Assembly: GCA_009760855.2 (NCBI GenBank)
Contig: WPIO01000048.1
Coordinates: forward strand, 2,549,501 to 2,613,500
Direction: 5' to 3'
DNA from: Cristatella mucedo
Lineage: Eukaryota; Bryozoa; Phylactolaemata; Cristatellidae
Length of the DNA stretch: 64,000 bases
Positions 32,991 to 45,289 of this stretch are shown here, one piece after another. The notes beneath the pieces are model-generated. The model did not search any database. It was not told where the DNA came from and worked only from the letters and a program-made list of their open reading frames with translations. Position numbers and translations under genes: made by a program. How positions within the stretch are numbered: the first letter of the stretch is position 1; each line of letters begins with the position of its first letter.

Positions 32991-34859
32991 TTAGGAAAAA
33001 ACAGCGATTCTTCTGGTTAATTTTGGTTAAAAATGGCATCAAAATCTAAAGAAGTTCAGCACGGAAATGCTTATGAATACAGATTGTATCACAGCAGGCA
33101 GCTATAGTTGTCTCTCGCCACTTCGCAATTCGGCTTTCGCGGCTTCACTCTATCGCGCTTTTTTAATAAATGCATATTCCTTAAAAAGTTGATTAAGATA
33201 GGGAAAATGATACAGCGAACGCTTTGTTGTCCAAGTCAATGGTGGCAATGTTATGCAATTAAAATTAAAGTTACTATAGGTATGCAATGCCCAAGACGAC
33301 GCCACTCACCTGCTGAAGATACGGCACTGCCCGACGACTCTCTTACTGAAGTAGCGCCTTCAGAGAAAAAGTAACCTTGCTCTTCTTTGCTGGGCAGTAT
33401 ATCTCTTCATCTTCATCACTCCATCATCGAACAAGTTCCACTGTTTTCATGGGCAAGTGGTTATGTTTAAGAACTGCGTGCGTGTGTAATTACCTGTACT
33501 ATAATAATAACATGACATCTCTAACATCTAAAATGTCTCATTTTCTCTTATTTTATCTACTATCTTGAGTAATAGGTGTGTAATGGTGAATATAAGTGTG
33601 TTATTCCTTATCCAGAGGGCTTCAACAATGTTAAAAACCACATTTGAAAGGTCATAAACCGGTTTTCTATGCTCTATCTACGAAAATATTCGTACTTCGC
33701 GGAAATTCACTAATTTCGGTAGAGTCTGGAACTTATATGCTGCGATAAGCGAGGGACGAATGTACTTCAAAAGGCAAAGATCGAGTCCCTTCGTCTTTGC
33801 TTAACACTATCGCGTGAGTACAGAAATCTATCGTTCACGTTAAGCGTTCACAAATACAGCCAGCCACAAGCAATGAGGGCAGCACGGCTGCTAAGGGTCG
33901 GTCCTGAGCAAATATCCAACACTTTGTCCCGACATCAAACGGTACAAAGATTTGAAAAGAAGCGCCTTCAAAACAAATAAACGCCAAGGCAACTTGTTAA
34001 ATCACAGGAGTGCGAAATAGAAAAGCAGTCCTCCTGTCTGACTTTCCAACGCCTCCGCGCAGTACGCATAGCCGAATTAGTGCATAGCGTATGGCCGAAA
34101 CACGAGTCGTGCGCTTACTATGAGTTGGCAAATGTCGCGTGACTTGTACAGCAAACGCCGCCTGTAGCGCGATCGCCAAGTAGTAAAGTGGCTCAATCAG
34201 TATCCGAGCAGCAATCAATCACCTCAAAAGCTAGAATGGTAGCAAAATCCAAGCAACTTAATGGCTCCGTGGCCGCAATAACCGGCATAGATATAGCTAC
34301 TACTTCATTCCTCACATAATCAAGGCTAAGGTACCAGACAACCGTATGTTACCAACAACCAGTTGTATGCTTTCACATAAATTTATTAACTCCAGCTTCT
34401 TCAGCTTAATTACGTGTGTCCAAATTTCACCACATGAAGCTCTGACTAAGCCTGTGCTGCATTAGAGATTTTCTCGCACTTGAAGTTGCCCAGACTAGCA
34501 GTAGTAATTTCGCATTAGTTACCGTCATTAGCGCTCTTAAGTTCCGGTTTCGTAGTAGCCTCATCAATAATCATCGCGGAACAATACTAGTTTAGGCGTG
34601 GTCATTACGGCAGTCATTACGCGCTACCTTTTGCTTCAGACATCGAAAGACAGCCTTTGGGGCTACCGCGCCTTTTCGAAAATCACTTCTAAAGACCTCC
34701 GTGTGCTGCTTAGGTGAGATGACTGTCATTAGATTAGATTAGGCGTAGATTTCGAATCAGCAACTGTTGGATACAATGTGCTTCTGCTACTTGCTTAGCT
34801 TTAATCAGTCATTGCTTCATTTTACAAAACTTCAGCAGATAGATCCTTTTTAAATATCG
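32991..34859. other. Unassigned single-copy-looking DNA
   Basis: AT-rich, with short frames only (for example 33108-33374 and 33997-34218). No repeat of this window and no domain recognised. Confidence 0.45.
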
Positions 34860-35757
34860 ATTTTTGGCACTGCAAGCATCCACTTTAGGCACTCTATTCC
34901 GAAGATCACTGCCTGCCATAATCCAACAAATATATAAATCCACGTTTACGATCTACTGCTCACCTATAGAAGCACAAGCAATGAGACGGCAGCACAAAAT
35001 GACTGTCGATTGTGCGCAGGAAGTGTGCAACAATTCTTACGCCAAATGTACAAAACGCAATGTAGCCACTCGCGAAGTAAATTCCTTATCCCCGACCAGT
35101 GCGAACGTAACTGGTGTTCGTTCTTGCAGGCGCGTGCCAATTGCTGGTGGAGCTGAAGCCTCGAAGCGTGACATAACAGTCACAGTGTCCGCACCTATAC
35201 AACAAGCAGGTACGCGCTCAAGGTAGAAGAGCACGGCAACAATCACCAGCTCTCTAACATTAAATGACATGTCCATGTCATTAATGCAGCCCGATATATT
35301 CAAAGGCCAGGGAGTGCCACATCTCAGTGGCGCCGGCCTGAGCCAACAAGCATCTAATTCAAAACCCGCTGTGCAACTGGCCTATTCGAAGTCCAATTTA
35401 CAGATGACGGATTACCACCACAGATGCCCAATTCATAGGTTGGCACAGTTTTTGTCTTAACCATTTTGACATCTGTTTCCTTATACCTATAATTTAGGAA
35501 CCGCTAATAATTTCAAGCGCAGCCATAATGTGACCAATGTTCGATGGCTCAATGTTGTATTTCGTAAACCAAAATGAAACTAAGGTTGAAATGGAGGTGC
35601 AAAGTTCGTTGATAAGTTATGTAGAAGGTATCGGAACTTGATTTGCACTTCAAATAAAATGTAATGAGTATGTGCAATAACGTAGAAGCTCCTCTGAAAA
35701 AAAACAAGATCCAGCATATGTCACACACTAATCTTATTGGTCATCAATAACTTCCTG
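34860..35757. repeat. R1 repeat, copy 1
   Basis: About 900 bp matching copy 2 along its length. Shared phrases include CCATAATCCAACAAATATAT, GCGCGTGCCAATTGCT, GACATAACAGTCACAGTGTC and TTACCACCACAGATG, ending near CTAATCTTATTGGTCA. Class unknown: a dispersed repeat, one half of a pair of long terminal direct repeats, or a tandem segmental duplication. Confidence 0.8.
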
Positions 35758-35899
35758 GTATTTACTAGTTATGGGCAAACCCAGTGTGATTCGGAAATTG
35801 GAAAGGCTAACGCTAAAAATTGGCTCAGCCAGCATATCTCCTGTTGAATCAGCTCGAAATCTAGGTGTCATGTTCCAAAGTGACCTTTCGTTAGATGGC

Positions 35900-35900
<1 letters not shown>
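35757..35900 (+). mobile_element. LINE-A internal fragment
   Basis: A 48-codon stretch just past the RT palm (GKPSVIRKLERLTLKIGSAS, then ESARNLGVMFQSDLSLD), close to the copy at 43.9 kb, cut at a (CT)n tract. Confidence 0.85.

Positions 35901-35946
<46 letters not shown>
35900..35946. repeat. (CT)n microsatellite
   Basis: About 22 CT units abutting a LINE-A fragment. Confidence 0.95.
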
Positions 35947-35948
<2 letters not shown>

Positions 35949-36703
35949 TAAATTAAGGCCTTCCTTGGCCGGAATATTAAAACAAACCTAAAAGAACTAG
36001 CCATGATATATGTCAACTCACGGCTTTGCAGCCTCTGTAGACTTCTAAATTATAATTAAATCAAATTAACCTAAATTATTGCCTAGGATTTTTCAGATGC
36101 CATTTTTGAACCTACCGTTGCAGTTGTCTTGCCTGCATCCTCATCACTGGCAGCCGTTTAACTAGCGAGTTGAGCTTCCATGCGTCTCCGGTACCTTAAG
36201 GCTTTTCAGACATTCAGGTCATTTCCACTACATTGGGCTAGAAACATGCGAGTGCTTTTTTGAAGTTGACATTATCCCAGAAGAAGGCACGAAAAACTTC
36301 AGACACGCAAGAGAAGATGATTCCGTTAGTCAACAAAAATTCTAAAATGAGCCATCGTTGAAATAAAGAATGATCAAAATAGATAAGAAGTCATCTCTTC
36401 GTCATCGTCAAGCAGTGGCATTTAACATATAGCTTTTTCAGCACACACAACATAGCCAAAGCACGTTTCTTTGCCATTTGCAAGCATCGAGGATTGGCTA
36501 ATGTCACAGAACAAGAAGCTTTGCTGAATGTGAAAACGCGAAGAAGAGTCTTTTCGGACAAGTAAAAATCTTGAGACAGACACGGGGTGATCGTTTTCAG
36601 CCTAGAGCAGTGGCAAGCGAGGCATAGCCGTATCACTGCTTTACACATTTTTGTAGAAACGGGATCCTCATCGGGCATGCAATAAAAGTTGGCGACAGTC
36701 GCG
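35947..36703. other. Unassigned segment with a minus-strand ORF
   Basis: The minus frame 36391-36678 (95 codons, MPDEDPVSTKMCKAVIRLCL onward, cysteine-rich) follows the ORF at 36704-37057 with a frame change and may be its decayed continuation. Not recognised. Confidence 0.3.
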
Positions 36704-37057
36704 TCACATCACTCGTAGTGTAAACACCCTCGGTAGCAGGCTTGATGTAAAGAAAGGCAGCTTGTCCAAAGATTCGCGATTCCAGCTGGTTCCAAAAACT
36801 GGTGAATTATCGCCAGCCATTTTCTCGCTCTTGTATAGCCTTAAATCCAGCTTTTCAAGCATTCCATTGAGTTTCCCGATTTTCACACAGGAAGCTTTAA
36901 CTACGGCGTGCATCTGTGCTGCATTAGTCATATTATCTTCCTTGACGTCTTCTAGATGAGAAGCAGTAAGTTTCATTATGCTGCCGTCTTGAGCACGTAC
37001 AAGTTTCGGCGTCGTTGCAGTCTCTGCGTTATTCCTAACAGACTGCCGGTTAGCCAT
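36704..37057 (-). CDS. Hypothetical protein, 117 aa
   Basis: A real ATG with G at -3 and G at +4 opens a frame of 117 codons. It begins MANRQSVRNNAETATTPKLV and is polar, with a likely helical middle (HLEDVKEDNMTNAAQMHAVV and KIGKLNGMLEKLDLRLYKSE). Composition is protein-like and not a shadow of any frame I recognise. No domain is known to me. It lies between the two R1 copies and reads on the opposite strand to the LINE-A that splits copy 2. It may be a decayed mobile-element gene or an isolated host exon. Confidence 0.35.
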   Translation of the reverse strand: MANRQSVRNNAETATTPKLVRAQDGSIMKLTASHLEDVKEDNMTNAAQMHAVVKASCVKIGKLNGMLEKLDLRLYKSEKMAGDNSPVFGTSWNRESLDKLPFFTSSLLPRVFTLRVM

Positions 37058-37352
37058 AACAGTTACGATAGCTATTTCCGACTCATGCTTCAGACGTAGA
37101 TGTTACATGGTATCTATACTTTCAAAGGATAGTATGTTTAAATGCAGCTGAATACTGCGTGGCCGCCAATACTTCTTGCGATAAGCTTGGCAGAGCAAGT
37201 GGCCACTTCAGGCGCTTGATTACGAAATCAGCACATGCCATAATCCAACAAATATATAAATGACAGTCAATGTTTCTCAGCAATTATTCAACACTTCTTA
37301 CACCAAATGCTACGAACACTAGGGAGCCACTCGAGTAGTAAACTCCTTATCC

Positions 37353-39726
37353 AGATTAGGAAAGTATGCATACTCCCTACCAAGGGATGCTTGTGGAGAC
37401 CTAGCCGATCGCTTCTCTGGCTTTATTTTCAGTACGATGGACAAGATCTGAGAGTCCATCGCTAGGATTGCAGCATCGCCTCTGGACTCATTTTCTCAAT
37501 TACACCAACGCAGGATTCCTGTCCTCAATTCCGTGCACTACCTCGATGTCTACATTTAAGGATGCAATAAGTGACCTTATTCTGAACTTCACCTCGTACA
37601 AATCTCAAATCCTTTGGAGACCGTGCATTTAGTTCGTATGCTCTCAAAGCCTGAAACTCCCTCCTGACTTGCCTCACAACATCCCCTGACTTAACCACAT
37701 TTAAAAATAACTTAAAAACAGACCTCTTTAGGACAGCATTTAGTGGGTTCCTGTGATTCGTCCTTCGTGTGCTTATGCGTGCTGACACTGTGCATGCTGC
37801 CACTAACCACATATGCATGCTGACCCTGTGCATGTCACCCCTAACCACGTTTTTCATGTTGTTTATCAAGCATGATATTACTCACGATTCAATCGCGTTT
37901 CCCTTTGCAGCAAATGTGAAGCGCCTAGGAAGAGATTGAGTTCTCTGATGGCTCTTAATCAAGTGCACTATTATTATTATTATTACCTCTCAGTCAAAGA
38001 ATACAACTAGTCTTCTAGACAATATTCCCGCTGTCCTACTTCTACGAAGCTTATACCTGCTGCTACCATTCATAGCTAAAATAATAAATAATGTATTACC
38101 TTCTGATCATGTCCCTGCACCTTTCATAAAGGCTGTAGTCAGGCCACTACTCAAGAAAGCAACGCTAGACCAAGAGAACTTAAGTCACTTACATCCAGTC
38201 TCCCTTCTCTCGCTCCTGTCAATGATACTGGAAAGAGTTGTGGCCAACCAACTGAACTCCTATATTGAGAAAGAAGACCTTGCGAATGAGGTCCAGTCTA
38301 GGTTTAAAGCTTATCACTCCACAGAGTCGCATTGCTCATGGCGTATAAGAACCTTCTCAGGAATGCGGTCTTGGGTAAGGTCTCTCTACTTGTTCTGCCT
38401 GATTTTTTGGCAGCATTCAATTGATTTTTTACTTACATTTTATATACTTATATTTTTTATTGATTACAAAGTCCTTCATGAGCATCTCTCGTCTCACTGT
38501 CTCACTTCGGCGTCGCTGGCACTGCACTGCAACTGTTCAGGTGTTATCTCAGTGGGAGACTCCAGTGTATTGATGTGAACGGACAAAGATCATCCGAGAA
38601 ACCATTTAAGTATTGGTTATCTCAGGGCTCTGTGTGCGGTCTGCTTCTTTTTGTAGTTGATACCCTCCCTTTGCTGATTTGATCGCCTAGCACAACCCAG
38701 GCTTCACTTCTATGCAGATGACCCACAGTTGTAACTAAGGTTGATCTTCTCATCCCTCGAGAACGTCGAATACTCTTCACACTCATGCTGCATTTATTGA
38801 CGACATCCGCACATGGATGGCAGCAAACACTCTTAAATTGAATGACGATAAAACGAACTGACTAGTTATGGGCAAACCAAGTGTCATTCAGAAATTGGAA
38901 AACCCAGCGCTCGAAATCGGCTCTGTTAGCATATTTCCTGCTGGATATGCATGTAATCTAGGTATCCTATTCTAAAGTGACTTTTCATTTGACGACCACA
39001 TCAGCTCCACACTCAAGTACGCCTCTTTTCAGCTGCACAACCTTGCCAAACATCTAGTTTTCCTGGGCACGGATACTGCATCTAAATTGATGCATGCATT
39101 TGTGACATCCTGTCTTGACCTGTATACTGTGTAACTCACTGCTTGCTGGTCTACTGGCATATGCAAAAAGGCGCTTACAGTTGGTGCAAAACTCTGCAGC
39201 TAGGCTCGTCTGCCGTGAGTGACGCAGTTGCCACATCACCCCATTTCTCGTAGACGTGCACTGGCTCACAATCAAGCATCTTATCGCTTTCAAGGTTTTG
39301 TCGCTCACTTTTAGGTCCCTTCATTCTCTGGCTCCGGCCTACCTATCAGAAATTCTTCCCACCAGGCCATGAATCATGCCACCCGATATTCTGACTCAAA
39401 TTGTTTAGCCGTACCTCATACGAGCCTCAAAACCATTGGAGTCCGTGCCATTAGATCGTATGCACCCAAGGCCTGGAACTCACTACCGACGCACGTCACA
39501 GCGTGCCCTGACATGACGACATTTAAAAAGAAGCTTAAAACGCAGTTATTTATTTCAGCATTTAGTGGGTCTTTGTGATTTGTTCTTCATGTCGATATGC
39601 TTGCTTATACTGAGCCTGCTGCTTGAGGATGTCACCAATAATCATTTTATGTTTTCAATACAGCATCTTTAAAGTGCCTAGAAGGAGATTTATTTCTTTG
39701 AGGGCCTATTTTTATTATTATTATTA
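37353..39726 (+). mobile_element. LINE-A inserted in R1, itself interrupted
   Basis: It starts in the linker (YSLPRDACGDLADRFSGFIF) and resumes after a nested copy with SLLDNIPAVLLLRSLYLLLP. It continues with VVRPLLKKATLDQENL, ILERVVANQLNSYIEKEDLA, a broken palm, AFKVLSLTFRSLHSLAPAYL and FKKKLKTQLFISAFSGSL, and ends in a (TTA)n tail. Target duplications TTATCC lie at 37347-37352 and 39727-39732. Many frameshifts; inactive. Confidence 0.88.
37592..37988 (+). mobile_element. LINE-A 3' copy nested in LINE-A
   Basis: C-terminal codons (CCTCGTACAAATCTCAAATC onward), 3' UTR, hairpin and tail interrupt the linker of the surrounding LINE-A. ACCTC occurs at both junctions, but the 5' one overlaps the element's own sequence. 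Confidence 0.83.
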
Positions 39727-40166
39727 TTATCCACAAGGTGTTAGCCCTGTGCAAGCGCGTGCCAATTGCTAGTGGAGCTGAAGCCTCGAAGCCTGACATA
39801 ACAGTCACAGTGTCTGCACCTATGCAAGCAGGTACGCGCTCAGGGTAGATAAGCACGGTAACAATCACCAGCTCTCATGCCTTAAATAACAATTCCGTAT
39901 CGCTAATACAGTCCGATATATTCAAAAGCCAGAAATCGCCACGTCTTATTGGCACCGGCTTCAGCCAAGAAGCATCTCATTTCAAAGCCCACAGCAAAAC
40001 TGGCCATTTCGAAGTCTAAAGTGCATATAATGGATTACCACCACAGATGTCCGATTAATAGATTTACGCTATTTGTTTTATTAACCATTTTAAGATCTGA
40101 TTCCTAAATTCTTATCGTTGTAAGCGATTCCGGAATTATATTTTTAATTACTAGCGGCTCGTGAAT

Positions 40167-40210
40167 ATTATTAGTGGTTCCGGAATTATAATTCGGGAAC
40201 CGCTAATAAT
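40167..40210. repeat. Near-perfect 44-bp palindrome
   Basis: 22-nt arms centred on the TATA at 40187-40190, with core TTCCGGAATTATAATTCGGG and outer ATTATTAG/CTAATAAT. Two of 22 positions are mismatched. Confidence 0.9.
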
Positions 40211-40430
40211 CTCAGGCGCTCTCGTAATGTGACCGATATTCGATGGCTTAATGTTGTACCTCGCATGCCAGAATGAAATGGAGGTATGCGTAGCTCTTGC
40301 TAAGTTACACGCAGGGAGTCGAAACTTGCTCCGAAACTCAAAGTATAATTAACGGAGCTCTCTAGAAGGAGAAATAAGATCCAGTGTGTGCCTTATACTA
40401 ATCCTATTGGTCAACAAGCTTCGTCGGCAT

Positions 40431-41700
40431 CTGGCGTAGGCCAAATCTTCGAAGAATGCGTAACACTTACCATTTTTTACACACACGAAAATTACCTCAT
40501 GAGAAAAATGTCTTACTTAATTGTTGCAGCTTTGGCTCTGGATTTTTATATTTTGGGCTTTCTCGGTGATTAATTTGAGTTTACTTGCTGTATTTGAGTA
40601 AACAGATTCTGTTGTTTATTCTGGGTGTTGTCTGGATTCCAATTTGTTGAGACAAAATTAGACATCCACTGAAACAATTTGGAATAGATTCTAACTGTAA
40701 GTGGAAATTACTCTCACTCTAAAATTAAGCGATCGTATAAAACGGTGACCATATTTGGGCTATGGCTTTTGGGTTCTGCTTTGCGATTAGTTGGTTGGGT
40801 GGCTGAAGTTTCTGCGAGCTGGAGGTTACACTACTTTAAAGACTGAGCGTTGCCGTTGCTAGCAACAGAATGAATATCGGCTTCTTCACCATTACTTAGT
40901 TCCTCAAATCTATAGAACCGGCCATATTTTGCTATCACAAAAGACCTCTTGTTTTAGATATTTTCCTGACAAAAGAGACGCTTAAAATCATATGCACCCA
41001 ACTGTAAGCACATACTTTAATCGGATAATCTTTGAGAATGACTGGCGATTTTGAAATGGCAGCCCGACCATTCGATTGAACTCCTTCAGTTTGACCCCCT
41101 GCTGGTGCAATAGTCATTTCGCAAGATATTTGGCGTGGGACGTTTTGTTTCAAGTTAATCGTAAATTTACCTAGGGTTAGGTGCAACCTGACGTTCCTTC
41201 ACTCCACACCTGCATTTCCGGCGCCAAGTGACAGGCATAGTCAGAATTAGTCACTATTTCCTCGAACGTCCAATTAAACGACGGGTGATCACAACCAGCC
41301 CATAGGATTGAAGCAAACAAGAGCTTTTCACGCAAATCTAGCAAAGAAAATATGTACAAATAAGCGTTACGTTTAGGACTTTCAAGCCTTCCGAACATCA
41401 GTCGTGTGCCTGTTCCATTCTTCGCATAATCTCGATCAACCTGTAGTTCCAGTAGCTGGCTTTCAGGATGTGCTTGACAGCCAAAGTACTAAGCAAAGTG
41501 CTTCGCTGCTGTCTCAGTGTCTCTCTCTCTCTCTCTCTCTCTGACTATTTTCATACTATCTAGCTAATTGCAGGTGCTTCACTTGCTATGTCTCTCTGGT
41601 GTCCGACGCTTGATAGCTAATGGAAATCACCTGCCGTGACCGGTATCGGTTAGTGAAGCACAAGGAAGCACGAAATGTCTGACCTTAGCCAAAGAAGGTA
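40431..41700. other. Unassigned segment
   Basis: A minus frame at 41177-41398 (MFGRLESPKRNAYLYIFSLL onward) overlaps another at 40935-41186. Together they could be a decayed gene, but I recognise no domain. A short (CT)n lies at 41519-41542. Confidence 0.35.
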
Positions 41701-41709
41701 GCCCGGTAA

Positions 41710-42130
41710 ATGCGTTTTGCGTATGATAAAGGTGCCGTGCACACCTCGTTGACAGTCGCCGTTTCGTCAAAATGTCACAGCACAGACCGGCGGAGAAGTG
41801 CTTGCCAGCGTTGTGCCACCGGTTGGGTGAACAGCGACGTGAAGAACTTCATTTCGTCAGCCTTTAGTCGCATCTACGCACCGCCGCTGATTTTTTCGAG
41901 TACGCCACGTGGCATTAAGCCGTCACAGGCGCGACAGGCAGCCAGATGTTTTTGCTCGGATGTGCCCGCCTGCGTCAGATGGTGAATTCGCTCCCCGAGC
42001 TCAGCTACTGGCGGTGCTGTTGGTGCCCACGGCGGCGCCCATTGCGACGTTCGCTGAGAATCGCCGAAAGAGCTGAGCGCTCGCCTGGCTCGAGAGGGAA
42101 ACCTAAGCCGTGCCAGCTAGGCTTGACCGG
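41710..42130 (-). pseudogene. Fragment related to the gag-only LTR element
   Basis: A run at 41776-41811 matches 28465-28500 of the LTR1 element with few differences (AGCACAGACCGGCG, then GAAGTGCTTGCCAGCG). The minus strand encodes GERIHHLTQAGTSEQKHLAA followed by a C-R-A-C pair, compatible with Gag capsid end and nucleocapsid start. Stops follow. No LTRs found around it. Confidence 0.45.
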
Positions 42131-42397
42131 ATCTTGACTGGATAAGCTCGATTCGGTAAGATGTGCATCGCGTCACCACTTCGGAATAGTGACGACGTCG
42201 TGAATGCGCGTGCCTAGCAGCAAAGCCACCTCGTTGTCACCGACGTCATCGCCAGGTGAAAGCATACAGGCGATTCCTGCGCTGGCTGCTGTGTGAAATG
42301 TCTTGCTTACAATCTAGGCAGGCACGATACGGACGCGATACGGAACAAAGGCCTTCTGCAAGATTCATCTGAGGCGACCAGGTCTACTGACTCTTTG

Positions 42398-42582
<185 letters not shown>

Positions 42583-42959
42583 ACTAGCCACTCCGCCACT
42601 CCGTCTCCCAATCACATAGACCGCAAGACAGCAGAAATTCATGCTAGCTTTTACAGCAGAACTACAAACGTGTCTTGGCGGCTCCTGAACTAGTGTCCCT
42701 CTCTTCAAAAAAAGCTCATTCCACGGGTACTGTTCCTTGCAGATTCCTGGCAGATTTAGGTGGCACGTGGAAGCACAGCTAACGAGGCCTATACGTCGAC
42801 GCCGATATAACCAGCTTCGACGATGGTAGTAAAACATAGGTCAATCAAGAACGCCCATGATTTAATAAAAAGCCAGTATCTTTAAAGTAGAGAATTATAT
42901 TCCAAAGTCACAGATGGAAGCATATGCACGCGCAGCACGAACCGCCGGGCATAACTCAC

Positions 42960-43110
42960 TAATTGGAGGCACAAAGTACAACTCATTTACTATCACTTCC
43001 GGGTTGTTATGCGGCCTTAACCATAGATAGTAACATATCCGGATACCAATTATTGTAATTCGGAAGCTATTAATCAATAATCTCTCGAACAGTCATAAGC
43101 TGGCCGATAT
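42960..43110. repeat. Possible diverged R1 fragment
   Basis: TAATTCGGAAGCTATTAATC ... TCTCGAACAGTCATAAGC and GGCCGATATGG follow the order of the R1 3' half (TAATTCGGGAACCGCTAATA ... GACCGATATTCGATGG). Confidence 0.45.
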
Positions 43111-43229
43111 GGAAAGCTAACGCTTGACTGAGTTCCTAAGCAACCCCATTGCAGTTGGCTGCAGAAGCACCGGGTAATCAGACTTATGGTTATACTTATA
43201 CAATTTTCTTTTGTATATATATATATATG

Positions 43230-43360
43230 TTCATTTGTATAGCGCCCCAAGAGAACTTAATCTCTATTCAGGCGCTTCACATATGCCTCGGGCTCAAGCC
43301 CGGGACATCAGCCAGACCTTAGTCGGGGCGAGCACCTTAACCACTGGACCAAACCAGCTC
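43230..43360 (-). mobile_element. SINE2 copy, tRNA-derived
   Basis: TTCATTTGTATAGCGCCCCA tail and ACTGGACCAAACCAGCTCG head in reverse. A (AT)n run at 43212-43229 adjoins its tail. Confidence 0.9.
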
Positions 43361-43449
43361 GCTGTACCAACCGAAATTCCAGATCTGTCTTGCACTAAGC
43401 AAGTTGTTCTTCAATCAAATTGGCAATGTTGCCAAATCACCAAGTTTTT

Positions 43450-44770
43450 CTAGAGTGCCTCTCATCTCGCCTGGGCATCATTGCCACTGCTCTGCAATAG
43501 TTCAGGTCCTATCTCAGTGGCGGACTTCCGAGTATTGACGTGAATTGACGAAGATCATCCGAGGTACCTCAGAAATAGGGGGTACCTCAGGGCTCCGTGC
43601 TAGGACCGGTTCTTTTCACGGTGTATACCCTCCATCTTGCTGATGTGATTGCCAAGCACAATCTAGGCTTTCACTTTTATGCGGATGACACTCAGTTGCA
43701 CCTTTGCTTTGATCCCTTCCAGCTTTCTAGCACCTCGAATTCTCTCAACTCACTTGCTGCATGTATTTATGACATCCGCACATGGATGGCAGCACATTTT
43801 CTAAAACTTTACGGTGATAAAACTAACTTACTAGTTATGGGCAAACCCAGTGTGATTCGGAAATTGGAAAGGCTAACGCTTAAAATTGGCTCTGCCAGCA
43901 TATCTCCTGTTGAATCAGCTCGAAATCTAGGTGTCATGTTCCAAAGTGACCTTTCGTTAGATGACCACATCAGCTCCACAGTTAAGTCTGCCTACTTTCA
44001 GCTACATAATATTGCTAAAATTTGGGCTTGTTTAGATAAGGGTACCACGTCCAAGTTGGTCCATGCATTCGTGACATTACGTCTTGACTTCTGTAACTCA
44101 CTCCTTGCTGGCCTGCCATGCGATCATGCGATTACAGACTGTGCAAAACTCCGCAGCTAGGCTTGTCTGTCGTGAGCGTCACAGTTGCCACATTACTCCA
44201 CCTCTCGCCGACCTGCACTGGCTACCAGTCAAGCAGCGGATTGACTTCAAGGTTTTGCCGCTTACTTTTAGGTCTCTTCATTCTTTGGCTCCAGCCTATC
44301 TCTCAGATATACTACCCCATCAGGCCAAGTATCGTACCATCCGCTTTTCGGAATCCAACAGTTTACCAATACCTCGTACAAACCTCAAGTCCTTTGGAGA
44401 CCGTGCATTTAGTTCGTATGCTCCCAAAGCCTGGAACTCCCTCCCGACTTGCGCCAGAACATCCCCTGACTTGAGCACATTTAAAAAGAACTTAAAACGG
44501 ACCTATTTAGGACAGCATTTAGTGGGTCCCTGTGATTCGTCCTTGATGTGCTTATGCGTGCTGACACTGTGCATGCGCCCACTAACCACATTTGCATGCT
44601 GACCCTGTGCATGTCACTTCTAACCATGTTATTCATTTGTTTTGTTTTTCAAGCATGATTTTACTTACCATTTAATTGCATTTCCCATTGCAGCAAATGT
44701 GAAGCGCCTAGAAAGAGATTGAGTTTTCTGAGGGCGCTTTATCAAGTGCATTATTATTATTATTGCTATT
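43450..44770 (+). mobile_element. LINE-A copy with RT palm, well preserved
   Basis: The frame 43597-44160 encodes the RT from GPVLFTVYTLHLADVIAKHN through [16 protein letters not shown] (catalytic YADD intact) and KTNLLVMGKPSVIRKLERL to [15 protein letters not shown]. The +2 frame 44084-44602 continues with LADLHWLPVKQRIDFKVLPL, so one frameshift near 44100 separates the halves. The 3' UTR, hairpin and (ATT)n tail end at about 44770. 5'-truncated before the first catalytic aspartate block. Confidence 0.93.
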
Positions 44771-45289
44771 ATAAACTACACCTTTTTCACCCTCCGGTAC
44801 ACTACATCTCGTTAAAAGCAGATCCACGCTACGAGAAATCGGTGGGTGATTCCGATTTCTAAACTGCCAGGATGCTCAGCGATTGCGAAAGGCGTGGGTC
44901 AAGGCCAGAGAAAACATACTCTTCCCTTACCAAACATAAAACTACTTCTATAAGTGGCGGCCAAACCATATCACCGTTGTGAGAAAATCCTGGCGTAGAC
45001 ACTAGCTGTGGCATTCGAGGGTCATAGATGTCACAGCTTTCGTCAAGCCGCCGACTAGCCATTCAGTACGAGGCTTGGCGACGACTTGGCAGCTCGAAGC
45101 CATCTTTAATCCAATTTGCGTCCTGTGCGGAAGATAAGCGTGACGGTGCTCACGAGACGAGCTCTTTTGCGTGCTCCAAAGGTCTTGGGCACTTGCTCTA
45201 CTTTGCGAATTAGGTTATGATTTTGACACGGTGCATTTTGATTAACTAGAAAGATGCACACCTTGCACAGTTTTACCACCGACGCATTA
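44771..45289. other. Unassigned segment
   Basis: Short frames only (for example 44859-45062 minus); nothing recognised. Confidence 0.4.

Larger units (their letters stand above)
37185..40430. repeat. R1 repeat, copy 2, split by a LINE-A
   Basis: The 5' part is at 37185-37352 and the 3' part at 39733-40430, both collinear with copy 1 at 34860-35757. The interruption is a LINE-A with TTATCC at both edges. The 3' part has gained a palindrome at 40167-40210 where copy 1 has a single arm. Confidence 0.82.
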
